From Neobacillus drentensis NBRC 102427 (GTDB lineage Bacteria > Bacillota > Bacilli > Bacillales > Cytobacillaceae), in assembly GCF_001591445.1 (NCBI RefSeq), contig NZ_BCUX01000011.1, forward strand, positions 1 through 64,000: 64,000 bases of DNA, given 5' to 3'. Below, piece by piece: positions 27,444 to 35,466 of the stretch. The position numbers and the translations under genes were made by a program. The notes beneath the pieces were generated by a model. The model saw nothing but the letters and a program-made list of their open reading frames with translations, was not told where the DNA came from and did no database searches. Position 1 is the stretch's first letter. Each line of letters begins with the position of its first letter.

Positions 27444-27483
27444 TTTTTCTCACCTATTTTCCTATGCATCTATTTTGTAAAAA

Positions 27484-27526
27484 AGCCTAACTGATGAGGG
27501 CAAAAACACATCTCATTAGTCAGGCT
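27484..27526 (-). terminator. Attenuating terminator between binding-protein and permease genes
   Basis: AGCCTAACTGATGAG pairs with CTCATTAGTCAGGCT using two G-U pairs, followed leftward by TTTTTT. It lies inside the operon, which fits partial read-through giving more binding protein than membrane components. Confidence 0.78.
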
Positions 27527-27561
27527 GATCAAAGTGAATCCTTAAACTTGCTTAAAAGTTG

Positions 27562-28557
27562 TTACTTTTGGAAACTTGGATTAATAACATCCTCAGCTTT
27601 TGGCTCAGTTTTAAGTAGTTTTTGCTCTTTGTAAAATGAAATCGCATTTGCTGTTGATTGATAGATCGAACCTTTTGCACTTTCTGTCCCAAATAACTTT
27701 TCGTTATCCTCTTTTGAGAAGAATTTCAAACCAGTTACTGTTCCTTCAAATTCTTTAACATCAATGTTCAAACCTTTTGCCATGATTTCGTTGGCTTCTT
27801 TTTCATTAGCTTTCCAGTATGCCATTGCTTCACCCATCGCCTTAACAAAAGCTTTTACATCTTTCGGACGGTTTTTAATCACATCTTCTTTAAAGCTAAC
27901 CGTATCAACAATGATTCCAGATAAATCTTTAGTTGTTAGCAACACTTTACCGTTTGCTTTTGCGCCTTTTGATAACCAAGGCTCCCAGGTAACAGCTGCG
28001 TCCACTTTACCAGCGGCAAAGGCAGCACCCGCATCGCCTGCAGACATTTGCACTACTTGTACATCTTTTTCTGTTAAACCACCTTGTTTTAATGCTTGTA
28101 GTGCTAGCATATGGCTTGTTGAACCAACTTCAAATGCTAGTTGTTTGCCTTTTAAATCTTTGACACTATTAATTCCTTTTTTAACTAGGATTCCATCACC
28201 GCCGTATGAATCATCCAATAACCAAACCACTTGCACAGGGATTTCCGAAGCAGCTAAGGAAACTTGTACATCTAGCGCCGTTGCCATCCCGTCAATTTTT
28301 CCACTAGCTAACGCTTGTTTACGTTCTCCTAAGCCCTCTACAATGGAAAGATCTACATCAATCCCATTCTTTTTGAAGAAGCCCTTTTCTTTTGCTAAAA
28401 ATAATGGACCGTACCCAGTCCAAGTTGGCAGAGTCACTTTCAATGGTTCAGAAGACTTCCCATCCTGTGCACTACTTGCCGCATCCTTTTTCCCACATGC
28501 TGCTAGTGCGAATAACAACATCAGTGAACAAACAACTAATAACCATTTTTTCATCAT
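27562..28557 (-). CDS. ABC transporter substrate-binding lipoprotein (NMT1/SsuA-like)
   Basis: Extracytoplasmic solute receptor of 331 residues. The signal peptide ends in a lipobox LAAC with the lipidated cysteine at 21, so it is anchored to the outer membrane face. The mature part has the NMT1/SsuA/TauA pattern: TWTGYGPLFLAKEKGFFKKNG, ALASGKIDGMATALD and VDAAVTWEPWLSKG. These receptors bind sulfonates, taurine, nitrate, pyrimidine precursors or similar small ions. The ligand here is not evident. AAGGGGG precedes a double ATG. Confidence 0.9.
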   Translation of the reverse strand: MMKKWLLVVCSLMLLFALAACGKKDAASSAQDGKSSEPLKVTLPTWTGYGPLFLAKEKGFFKKNGIDVDLSIVEGLGERKQALASGKIDGMATALDVQVSLAASEIPVQVVWLLDDSYGGDGILVKKGINSVKDLKGKQLAFEVGSTSHMLALQALKQGGLTEKDVQVVQMSAGDAGAAFAAGKVDAAVTWEPWLSKGAKANGKVLLTTKDLSGIIVDTVSFKEDVIKNRPKDVKAFVKAMGEAMAYWKANEKEANEIMAKGLNIDVKEFEGTVTGLKFFSKEDNEKLFGTESAKGSIYQSTANAISFYKEQKLLKTEPKAEDVINPSFQK

Positions 28558-28661
28558 AAAATCCCCCTTGTTTTATATATTTCTGTGTAGCGAGTTTCAT
28601 AGATTCACGTTTTTCCTATCGAATGATAATCGGAATAATACTTCTTATAATCAAAGTTTAA

Positions 28662-29768
28662 TTAATTCACAGCAGATGGGCTTAACATCATATTTCCTAT
28701 TTGATCTGCTCGGCGAACCGCTTCAATCACCATTTCAGGTGTGACTTCAAATGGCATATTCGCCATATCCTCTATCGTAACAGTTATTTCACCAAGCTTA
28801 TTCCACTGACTTTCCGATAAGTTAATAAGCCCCATTTGCTTTAAGGTATACGGAAGCTCGACCTGCTGGTAATAGCCGATTAATGCTTTTATCTCATCTT
28901 CGCTCGTATTCTCCATGCACAGTTGTGCAAGAATCCCAAAAGCAACAATTTCGCCATGATAGGTGTGGTGAACTTCTGGAAAAATGGTTAATCCTGAATA
29001 AACTGCATGGGCTCCAGCAGTCCGGCAATCATCGCCGCCGTACCCACTTACACTGCCACTGACTAAAATAATCGTATCAATGACATCTTCTAATTCTTTT
29101 GTTACGGTTTGTGTTCTAACAGAAGTGACCGCTTCCTCCCCAATTTGGAGTAACGTTTTGTACACCTGTCCTGCAATTGCAATTGCCGTCTGATTCAATG
29201 CAGTTGGTGTCGCTTTTTTCACTGAGGATCTCGTTTCAAAATATTTAGCCAATGTATCGCCAATTCCAGCTATTAAAAAGCGAACCGGTGCCTTCATGAT
29301 GATTTCCGAATCGACTAAGACGAGGTCAGGCGCTTTTGACTTTCGTTCAATCCCAATAAATTCACCCTCATCGCTGTATAGAATGCTAATCGGTGTCGCT
29401 GCCGCACAAGTTGCTGCAATGGTTGGAATGGCAACTAATGGTTTATTAAGCTGGTAAGCAACGGCTTTCACTGTATCAATTGCCTTGCCTCCTCCAGTCA
29501 CAATAAGAACATCGATATTTTCATCTTTTAATTTATCTACTAATCTATCGATATTCGTTTGAGAAGATTCTCCCCCATACCAAGTGGAGTGCTCCAAAAA
29601 AACACCATGATCTTCCAAACTCTTCTTTAATGAAACTTCTATAATTTCACTACTTGTATGGCCTCCAATCAAAGCTGCAGTTTTTCCGAAGTTTTTAATA
29701 TATGTTCCTGCAACTTCTAATAAGCCCTTATCTCTAATATATTGAGCTGGTCCAACCGTTACTTTCAT
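28662..29768 (-). CDS. Iron/zinc-containing alcohol dehydrogenase, glycerol dehydrogenase-like
   Basis: NAD-dependent group III alcohol dehydrogenase of 368 residues. Metal ligands are visible as D171 (GIGDTLAKYFE), H254 (AGAHAVYSG) and H271 (TYHGEIVAFG), at the spacing seen in Bacillus glycerol dehydrogenase. GGGK at 92-95 is the nucleotide-binding turn. It is the first gene of the operon driven by the sigma-54 promoter. With an aminotransferase in the same operon, it may interconvert the resulting aldehyde with an alcohol; glycerol itself is less likely. AAGGGGTGG precedes the ATG. Confidence 0.87.
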   Translation of the reverse strand: MKVTVGPAQYIRDKGLLEVAGTYIKNFGKTAALIGGHTSSEIIEVSLKKSLEDHGVFLEHSTWYGGESSQTNIDRLVDKLKDENIDVLIVTGGGKAIDTVKAVAYQLNKPLVAIPTIAATCAAATPISILYSDEGEFIGIERKSKAPDLVLVDSEIIMKAPVRFLIAGIGDTLAKYFETRSSVKKATPTALNQTAIAIAGQVYKTLLQIGEEAVTSVRTQTVTKELEDVIDTIILVSGSVSGYGGDDCRTAGAHAVYSGLTIFPEVHHTYHGEIVAFGILAQLCMENTSEDEIKALIGYYQQVELPYTLKQMGLINLSESQWNKLGEITVTIEDMANMPFEVTPEMVIEAVRRADQIGNMMLSPSAVN

Positions 29769-30054
29769 AATCCACCCCTTCTCTACTAAAATTATTTAAA
29801 AATGAATAATATTCTTATAATATATAGATTCAATTATTTTATGTCAATATATTTTTCTAATATTCTATCTTTATTGAATATACATATTTAGAAATAAAAA
29901 TACACAAATATTGCTATCTGGAAATACTTCCGTTTATTATTTCTGTATAAAAATAAATAACCAGTTACCTCTTGTCCTTCGAATATGCCCCCTTTATTCG
30001 GCATCCTACTGCTTTGTTAGACACTTGGATTATTATTCTTATCTCTTAAAATAA

Positions 30055-30070
30055 TGCAAGTTTTGTGCCA
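30055..30070 (-). promoter_or_regulatory. Sigma-54 (-24/-12) promoter
   Basis: On the minus strand the sequence reads TGGCACAAAACTTGCA, a near-perfect match to TGGCAC-N5-TTGCW with correct GG/GC spacing. It starts 4 bases after the stop of the sigma-54 activator gene and fires toward the alcohol dehydrogenase and ABC operon. The leader is about 275 bases. The rest of 29769-30054 is AT-rich, with a small GAATAATATTC dyad at 29804-29814 and no frame. Confidence 0.88.
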
Positions 30071-30073
30071 CTT

Positions 30074-31462
30074 TTATTCTATTTTGTGTTTTTTGAGTTT
30101 TCTAAATACAGAGGGCTGACTTATCCCTAATGCTTTCGCCATGTTTATCGTTGTTTTGTATCGTTTTCTAGCCTTGATAAGTACTTGCTTTTCAACACTA
30201 TCAAGAATTTCATTCAAGGTGCGATTCGTTTCATCGACAGATGTCACATCAGTAAAAGACTTCCGAAATTGATTGGGTAAGTCCTCAATTTCAATCAGCT
30301 GTTTAGGCGAGGTAACTACCAGTCTTTCAATTAGATTGATTAATTCCCGGACATTTCCCTTCCACTCTTGTGTTAACAATAGATGGATAACACCTTCATC
30401 AAGGCTACGCTCACGGTTGTACTTTTTTGAAAAAAACGCTAAAAAGTGTTCGATCAACGGTAGAATATCAGTTGAACGCTTCCTTAATGGCGGTATGGTA
30501 ATGGGTACAACATTTAACCGGAAATAGAGGTCATGCCTAAAGGTATTTTCCTCAACCGCTTTCTCTAAATCCTTATTTGTCGCGGCTATTATCCGAAAAT
30601 CAACGGTTCGAAGCTTCGTTCCACCGACACGATAAAATTGCTTTTCCTGAATAAATTTGAGGATTTTCACTTGATCTGCTAATGATAATTCACCAATTTC
30701 ATCTAAAAATAATGTCCCGCCTTCTGCAAGTTCTGCTAAACCTATCTTCCCTTTTGTATTTGCACCTGTAAATGCACCTGCTTCATAACCAAAAAACTCT
30801 GCCTCAAACAAAGCTTCGGGGATGGCTCCACAGTTAACTTCAATAAAAGGACCGTCTTTACGCGAACTTTTTTTATGAATGAATTTAGCAATATGTGATT
30901 TTCCTACTCCCGTCTCGCCCAGCAGTAACACATTGACATCGATTTCAGCCACTTGTAAAGCGAGCTTGAGAACTTTTTTCATTTTTATACTGGTAGCAAT
31001 CATTCCATCTGAATCAAATTGAAGATTCCTGAGCAATTCAAGCTCACTTTTCACTCGTTCCATCTCATCCTCGATGTCAGTTAAATATTTCTTCATGTTA
31101 AGTAACTCTGTTACATCATGTGAATAACTGACAATTCGAACTAACTCTTTGCTCGCATCGAATACAGGAATCCCGGTAACAAGTAACTTTTCGCCAGTAT
31201 TGGTCGTTTGGACAAGGGTAATTTTCCTTTTTTCTTTAATGACTAATGGCGTTAAAATCGGTGTAAAAACCCCTTCTTTTTCCAGTTCATAAACGGACCG
31301 ACCGACCATTTCATTAGACTTCATATTATAAATTCCTTCGGTCGCTGCACTTACCTTCAAGATGATGCCGTCTGTATCGGTGACTAAAATATCGTCTTGC
31401 AATGAATGAAGAATCGCTTCACTTTCATTCCAAACTTTTTTCTCATCACTAATAAATAACAC
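30074..31462 (-). CDS. Sigma-54-dependent transcriptional activator with PAS domain
   Basis: Enhancer-binding protein of about 462 residues. A PAS sensor occupies about 12-120, a short coiled segment follows, and the AAA+ domain has Walker A GETGVGKS (182-189), the sigma-54 contact loop GAFTGA (229-234) and Walker B LFLDEIGEL (251-259). A Fis-type HTH ends the protein (MAKALGISQPSVFRKLKKH). The GTG at 31462 lies inside the AAGGGAG ribosome site, so the true start is unsettled. A sigma-54 promoter for the operon lies immediately downstream, so it is the probable activator of that operon. Confidence 0.93.
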   Translation of the reverse strand: MLFISDEKKVWNESEAILHSLQDDILVTDTDGIILKVSAATEGIYNMKSNEMVGRSVYELEKEGVFTPILTPLVIKEKRKITLVQTTNTGEKLLVTGIPVFDASKELVRIVSYSHDVTELLNMKKYLTDIEDEMERVKSELELLRNLQFDSDGMIATSIKMKKVLKLALQVAEIDVNVLLLGETGVGKSHIAKFIHKKSSRKDGPFIEVNCGAIPEALFEAEFFGYEAGAFTGANTKGKIGLAELAEGGTLFLDEIGELSLADQVKILKFIQEKQFYRVGGTKLRTVDFRIIAATNKDLEKAVEENTFRHDLYFRLNVVPITIPPLRKRSTDILPLIEHFLAFFSKKYNRERSLDEGVIHLLLTQEWKGNVRELINLIERLVVTSPKQLIEIEDLPNQFRKSFTDVTSVDETNRTLNEILDSVEKQVLIKARKRYKTTINMAKALGISQPSVFRKLKKHKIE

Positions 31463-31491
31463 TCCCTTCTTGGACTAAGCAAACAATAAAT

Positions 31492-31507
31492 TATTCATTT
31501 ATGAATA
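31492..31507. promoter_or_regulatory. Perfect 16-bp dyad upstream of the sigma-54 activator gene
   Basis: TATTCAT-TT-ATGAATA lies about 30 bases before the activator start. Related GAATAATTTATTC (31573-31585) and GAATAATATTC (29804-29814) dyads occur nearby. All are AT-rich, so chance is possible. Confidence 0.3.
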
Positions 31508-31716
31508 GAAAACGAAACAAAATTGTTGATAGTATAGTTATATCAGATAATTGATAAAATTTATACTCTTTCGAATAATTTATTCATTTTTGTATAATAC
31601 AACCATTGTAAACAATTTTTTTCGATGTTTACCCAGTACCAACTCAGTGGTTTTATCTTTGTGTTAAACTATCAATATTACTAATAATGAAAATATTTTA
31701 ATGAGGATGAAGAATC

Positions 31717-32391
31717 ATGAATAAAAGAATTGCTTTATCTTGGAGTGGCGGTAAGGATTGTTGTATGGCATTAGATACACTAATTTCGCAGGGATTTGAG
31801 GTTGTTTCGTTGGTTACAACTGTTCCCAAAGAACTTGGGCGAACATTTGGGCATGGGGAGCGAACTGAAATGATTAAACTTCAAGGTGAAGCTCTATCTA
31901 TCCCTGTTCACTTTATCGAATGTACATACGAAAGCTATACAAATCAATTTGTCAAAGCAGTCCAAATCTTGAAAAATCAGTTTAATATAACAGGAATAGC
32001 TTACGGAGATCTTTATTTAGACGAACATCGGGAATGGGGCGAAAAAGTCGCATCTGCTGCAGAAGTCGACGCGTTGTATCCATTATGGATGAAAAAGGAA
32101 GCAGCCTTACAGTCACTAGAAAGGTTTGTCTATTCCCGGTATAAAGCAATCGTGATTCGTGTCCGTGAAGATGTATTAGATGACACGTGGCTTGGTAGAA
32201 TCATAGATAAATCGTTTCTGGATGATGTCCAAGAAACTTCTATATGTCCTATGGGGGAATTGGGAGAATATCATACCTTTGTTTATGATGGACCCCTTTT
32301 TACAAAGAAAATTCAATTGGAAAATGGAGAATTAATCCAGCTGGAGACGACAAAGAAACTGGAATTTAAGAATTTTCAACTTATCGAGTGA
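31717..32391 (+). CDS. PP-loop ATPase, Dph6/diphthine-ammonia ligase family
   Basis: ATP-pyrophosphatase of 224 residues. The PP-loop SGGKD is at residues 10-14 (ALSWSGGKDCCMAL). YGDLYLDEHREWGEK, YPLWMK and ICPMGELGEYHTFVYDGPLF are the conserved blocks of the DUF71/Dph6 family. In eukaryotes and archaea this family amidates diphthine on EF2. Bacteria lack diphthamide, so the bacterial members must do something else, which is unknown. GAGGATG precedes the ATG. It is followed on the same strand by guanine deaminase. Confidence 0.85.
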   Translation: MNKRIALSWSGGKDCCMALDTLISQGFEVVSLVTTVPKELGRTFGHGERTEMIKLQGEALSIPVHFIECTYESYTNQFVKAVQILKNQFNITGIAYGDLYLDEHREWGEKVASAAEVDALYPLWMKKEAALQSLERFVYSRYKAIVIRVREDVLDDTWLGRIIDKSFLDDVQETSICPMGELGEYHTFVYDGPLFTKKIQLENGELIQLETTKKLEFKNFQLIE

Positions 32392-32514
32392 AATCATTAA
32401 AAAATTGGGATTTGCAAAAATATTAAATATGTAGTTACCTAGTTGTTTGGTTAAATCCCAAATATGGATAGAATAGATAGTATTTCAAAAATACAAACAT
32501 TGGAGGTGTCCTTC

Positions 32515-33882
32515 TTGAGAAAATATACACAAGTTTTCCAAGGGACTGCTTTTTCCAGCAAGTCACCAAAAGAAGTCCAAATTTTAAAAGAATATCTTTT
32601 CTGTGTTAATGCGAACGGAATGATTGAAAAAGTCGTTTCCCCAGAAGATGCTGACTACCGACCTTTACTAGATGCTTTTCAAGGTGAAGAAAACTTTCTT
32701 CGTTTAGCTGAAGGGCAATATTTCTTACCTGGTTTTGTCGATTTACATGTTCACGCTCCGCAATGGGCTCAAGCTGGAACAGCATTAGATATTCCACTCT
32801 ATGACTGGTTAAACACCTATACCTTTCCACTTGAGTCAAAATTCTCGGATTTAGATTTCGCGAAAGATGTCTACCAAGATGTCGTCAGCACCCTACTCGC
32901 AAACGGAACTACTACGGCACTTTATTTTGCAACTGTACATAAAGAAGCTAGTTTATTGCTAGCTGAAATATGCGCTCAAAAAGGACAGCGCGGACTAGTT
33001 GGGAAAGTTGTGATGGATGATCCTGAACAAAATCCAGACTATTATCGTGACGCAGATACTCAAACGGCATTAGCGGATACAGAAGAATTTATTTTAGCCG
33101 TAAATAAATTAGCAAAGAGGGTGAAACAGGGTGTTTATCCGGTCGTGACTCCGCGCTTTATTCCAAGCTGCACCGATGATGCGTTAAAAGGTTTAGGAGA
33201 ATTAGCTGCAAAGTACGATACATATGTCCAATCGCACTGTAGTGAAAGTGATTGGGAGCACGATTATGTAAAGAACCGCTTCGATAAAAACGATGCGTTT
33301 GCTTTACATCATTTTGGTTTATTACGTGATAAGTCAGTCATGGCGCATTGTAATTTCTTAAATGAAGATGACGCCGATTTATTTGTTGAAACAGGCACAG
33401 CCGTTTGCCATTGTCCCATCTCAAATGCTTACTTTGCAAATAGTGTCATTCCCATCGCTCATTTGCATTCAAAAGGTGTTGAAATTGGTTTAGGAACCGA
33501 CATTTCTGGCGGGTTTTCACCCAGTCTTTTCGATAATGTTAGACAAGCGGTGATTGTCTCTAGAATGTTAGAAGATGGTGTGAATACGGCATTGCCTGCC
33601 GAGGAGCGCGGTGTTGCTAATTCACGGATCACCATTAATGAAGCGTTCTATTTGGCAACCGCTGGTGGTGGAGAAAGTTTAAGCTTACCGATTGGTCGTT
33701 TGGCAGAAAACTATGCATGGGATGTACAAATCATCGATACGTCTGTATCATCTGCAAAACTTCCTATTTATCATGCAAAAGAAGATTTACATGATGTCTT
33801 CCAAAAGATTATGTATCTAGTTCGATCAGAAAACATTCGTGAAGTCTGGGTACAAGGCGAAAAAGTTCATTCACGTTTTTAA
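32515..33882 (+). CDS. guaD: Guanine deaminase (amidohydrolase family)
   Basis: Zn-dependent amidohydrolase of 455 residues that deaminates guanine to xanthine. Metal ligands lie in FVDLHVHAPQ (H78, H80), QSHCSESDWEHDYV, AHCNFLNEDD and GTDISGGFSPSL, the same blocks as E. coli and animal GuaD and unlike the short B. subtilis GuaD. GGAGGTG precedes a TTG at 32515; the frame upstream to 32464 has no RBS. It follows the PP-loop ATPase gene by 123 bases and ends in a strong terminator. Confidence 0.9.
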   Translation: MRKYTQVFQGTAFSSKSPKEVQILKEYLFCVNANGMIEKVVSPEDADYRPLLDAFQGEENFLRLAEGQYFLPGFVDLHVHAPQWAQAGTALDIPLYDWLNTYTFPLESKFSDLDFAKDVYQDVVSTLLANGTTTALYFATVHKEASLLLAEICAQKGQRGLVGKVVMDDPEQNPDYYRDADTQTALADTEEFILAVNKLAKRVKQGVYPVVTPRFIPSCTDDALKGLGELAAKYDTYVQSHCSESDWEHDYVKNRFDKNDAFALHHFGLLRDKSVMAHCNFLNEDDADLFVETGTAVCHCPISNAYFANSVIPIAHLHSKGVEIGLGTDISGGFSPSLFDNVRQAVIVSRMLEDGVNTALPAEERGVANSRITINEAFYLATAGGGESLSLPIGRLAENYAWDVQIIDTSVSSAKLPIYHAKEDLHDVFQKIMYLVRSENIREVWVQGEKVHSRF

Positions 33883-33889
33883 GCTACAT

Positions 33890-33940
33890 AAAAAGTGCCA
33901 AGCATCATCCATTTACTGGGTGGTGCCTGGCACTTTTTTT
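33890..33940 (+). terminator. Intrinsic terminator of guaD
   Basis: AAAAAGTGCCA pairs with TGGCACTTTTTTT, with an inner GCATCATCC/GGGTGGTGC stem. A strong T-run follows. Confidence 0.92.
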
Positions 33941-33981
33941 CCAACTAAAGGGATTACTTGAAAACAATATTTTCAAATTAA

Positions 33982-34404
33982 TTATTGCTCGGCATATTTT
34001 TTAAAATTATCTAAAATTGCCTGCCATCCTGCTTGTTGCATCTCAACTGGATTAGTGGTTTCCGCATCGAAAGTTTCGATTACCTCGGTTTCGTTTCCTT
34101 GACCTTTAAAAGTAATTGTAACTTTTCTTCCATCCCCCAAGGTATAAGAAATTACTTCATGTAATTTCACTTCATCATAAATCCCGCCAAAATCAAAGCC
34201 AAAACTGCCATCTTTTGCTTCCATTCTGGTAAGGAACTTCCCACCAACCGTTAAATCATTTTCAGCAACGGGAGTGTGCCAATCATCTGAAGCATTGTTC
34301 CATTGGGTGATATGTTTGGGCTCGGTCCAATATTCCCATACTTTTTCTACAGGAGCATTAACTACTGCTTTTACAGTTACTTTTTCATTATTGCTTGTTG
34401 TCAT
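33982..34404 (-). CDS. SRPBCC/AHSA1-domain protein
   Basis: Single-domain START-like protein of 140 residues. The N-terminal VNAPVEKVWEYWTEPKHITQWNNAS, the VGGKFLTRMEAKDGS turn and the C-terminal GWQAILDNFKKYAEQ helix are the AHSA1 (Aha1 C-terminal) pattern. These proteins form a hydrophobic cavity that binds small ligands, and specific roles are mostly unknown. No pathway link to neighbours. Terminators lie near both ends of its unit. Confidence 0.87.
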   Translation of the reverse strand: MTTSNNEKVTVKAVVNAPVEKVWEYWTEPKHITQWNNASDDWHTPVAENDLTVGGKFLTRMEAKDGSFGFDFGGIYDEVKLHEVISYTLGDGRKVTITFKGQGNETEVIETFDAETTNPVEMQQAGWQAILDNFKKYAEQ

Positions 34405-34540
34405 TTTATTTTCCGCCTTTCCTATACACTAAGTTTATTATGTAGATTTAATTTCCTTCATGGTGCCACAAACCTGTTAATATCTTATCAACTCTTCCCT
34501 GTGAACGCAATAAACAGTCTTGGATAAGGGAACAATAATA

Positions 34541-34570
34541 AAGCCAGGATGAAGTTTTTCATCCTGGCTT
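34541..34570 (-). terminator. Intrinsic terminator of the folE-CDGSH unit
   Basis: AAGCCAGGATGAA pairs perfectly with TTCATCCTGGCTT over a 4-base loop. The T-rich leftward flank ends transcripts from the CDGSH gene. Confidence 0.88.
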
Positions 34571-34604
34571 TATCAAGTGGTGCCTGACACCAATTAATCC
34601 TTCT

Positions 34605-34805
34605 TTATTCAGTGGCTCTTGGACTGCTTTCAAATCCGCCTTTTTTATGGGATCCATCACAGAACGGCTTTTTGTTGGAAAGGCCACAACGGCATAGATA
34701 CACTTTTGCCTTTTTCGGATACTCCTTTCCATTTGCATCGAAGATCTGAAAATCACCACTTATCTGCAATGGACCATTATCGTTAATTTTTATTTGATTA
34801 TCCAT
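34605..34805 (-). CDS. CDGSH-type 2Fe-2S protein
   Basis: Small protein of 66 residues carrying the CDGSH cluster motif: C38, C40, C49 and H53 in LCRCGLSNKKPFCDGSH. This 3Cys-1His ligand set binds a redox-active 2Fe-2S cluster. AAAGGAG precedes two in-frame ATGs at 34814 and 34805; the inner one has more usable spacing. It follows folE by a few bases, so they form one unit. A SufR-like regulator lies just upstream. Confidence 0.88.
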   Translation of the reverse strand: MDNQIKINDNGPLQISGDFQIFDANGKEYPKKAKVYLCRCGLSNKKPFCDGSHKKGGFESSPRATE

Positions 34806-34821
34806 ATTTATCATATCTCCT

Positions 34822-35460
34822 TTAGTTTTTTATTAATGAAAAAAATTCAGAACGTAAATCAGCATTAGTTTCAAATGCCCCGTGACTGCTGGTGGTAGTG
34901 GTAACCGTGGTTGATTTTTTCGTCCCTCTGCTGCACATGCACATATGTTTTGCTTCAACAACTACCATGGTTCCTTCCGGCTCCAAAACCTCTTCCATGG
35001 CCGCTGCAATCTGCGATGTAAGTCTCTCTTGCACCTGAAATCTTTTCGCATACCCGTCAGCCATTCGACCAATTTTCGATAAACCAGTAATTTTCTCTTT
35101 GGGGATATAACCTACATGAGCGACGCCAAAAAAGGGAGAAAAATGATGTTCGCACATTGAAAAGAACTCAATCCCCTTTACTAAAATCAGTCCCTTATGT
35201 TGAATATCAAACGTCTTTTCGAGGTGGAGTTTGGGATCCTCATGATAGCCTTCGGTGTATTCGAGGAATGCTTTAAGTACCCTAAATGGAGTGTCATGCA
35301 GTCCATCTCGATCAGGATCATCTCCACATAGCTTAATTAATTGTCTAATCGCCGAGGTGAAAATATTAACATCCATTAAATTCCGATGGTTCTCCTCTGC
35401 ATGGGGTTTAAACAAGCTAGGGAACTTCTTAGATAATAAAAGATATTGATCACTTGTCAT
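34822..35460 (-). CDS. folE: GTP cyclohydrolase I
   Basis: Converts GTP to 7,8-dihydroneopterin triphosphate, the first step toward folate, pterins and queuosine. At 212 residues it has the zinc ligands C103 and H106 (FSMCEHH) and C174 (HMCMCSRG), and the GLSKIGRMADGYAKRFQVQERLT active-site block. AAAGGAATG precedes the ATG. It lies 6 bases after the SufR-like regulator gene. Other folate genes are absent, so this may be an extra copy besides the one in the housekeeping locus; that is inference. Confidence 0.95.
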   Translation of the reverse strand: MTSDQYLLLSKKFPSLFKPHAEENHRNLMDVNIFTSAIRQLIKLCGDDPDRDGLHDTPFRVLKAFLEYTEGYHEDPKLHLEKTFDIQHKGLILVKGIEFFSMCEHHFSPFFGVAHVGYIPKEKITGLSKIGRMADGYAKRFQVQERLTSQIAAAMEEVLEPEGTMVVVEAKHMCMCSRGTKKSTTVTTTTSSHGAFETNADLRSEFFSLIKN

Positions 35461-35466
35461 TACACA

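Noticed and set aside
27764-28744. 326-codon open frame antisense to the binding-protein gene
   Set aside because: No RBS, shadow composition, and it runs over both the lipoprotein gene and the end of the alcohol dehydrogenase gene.
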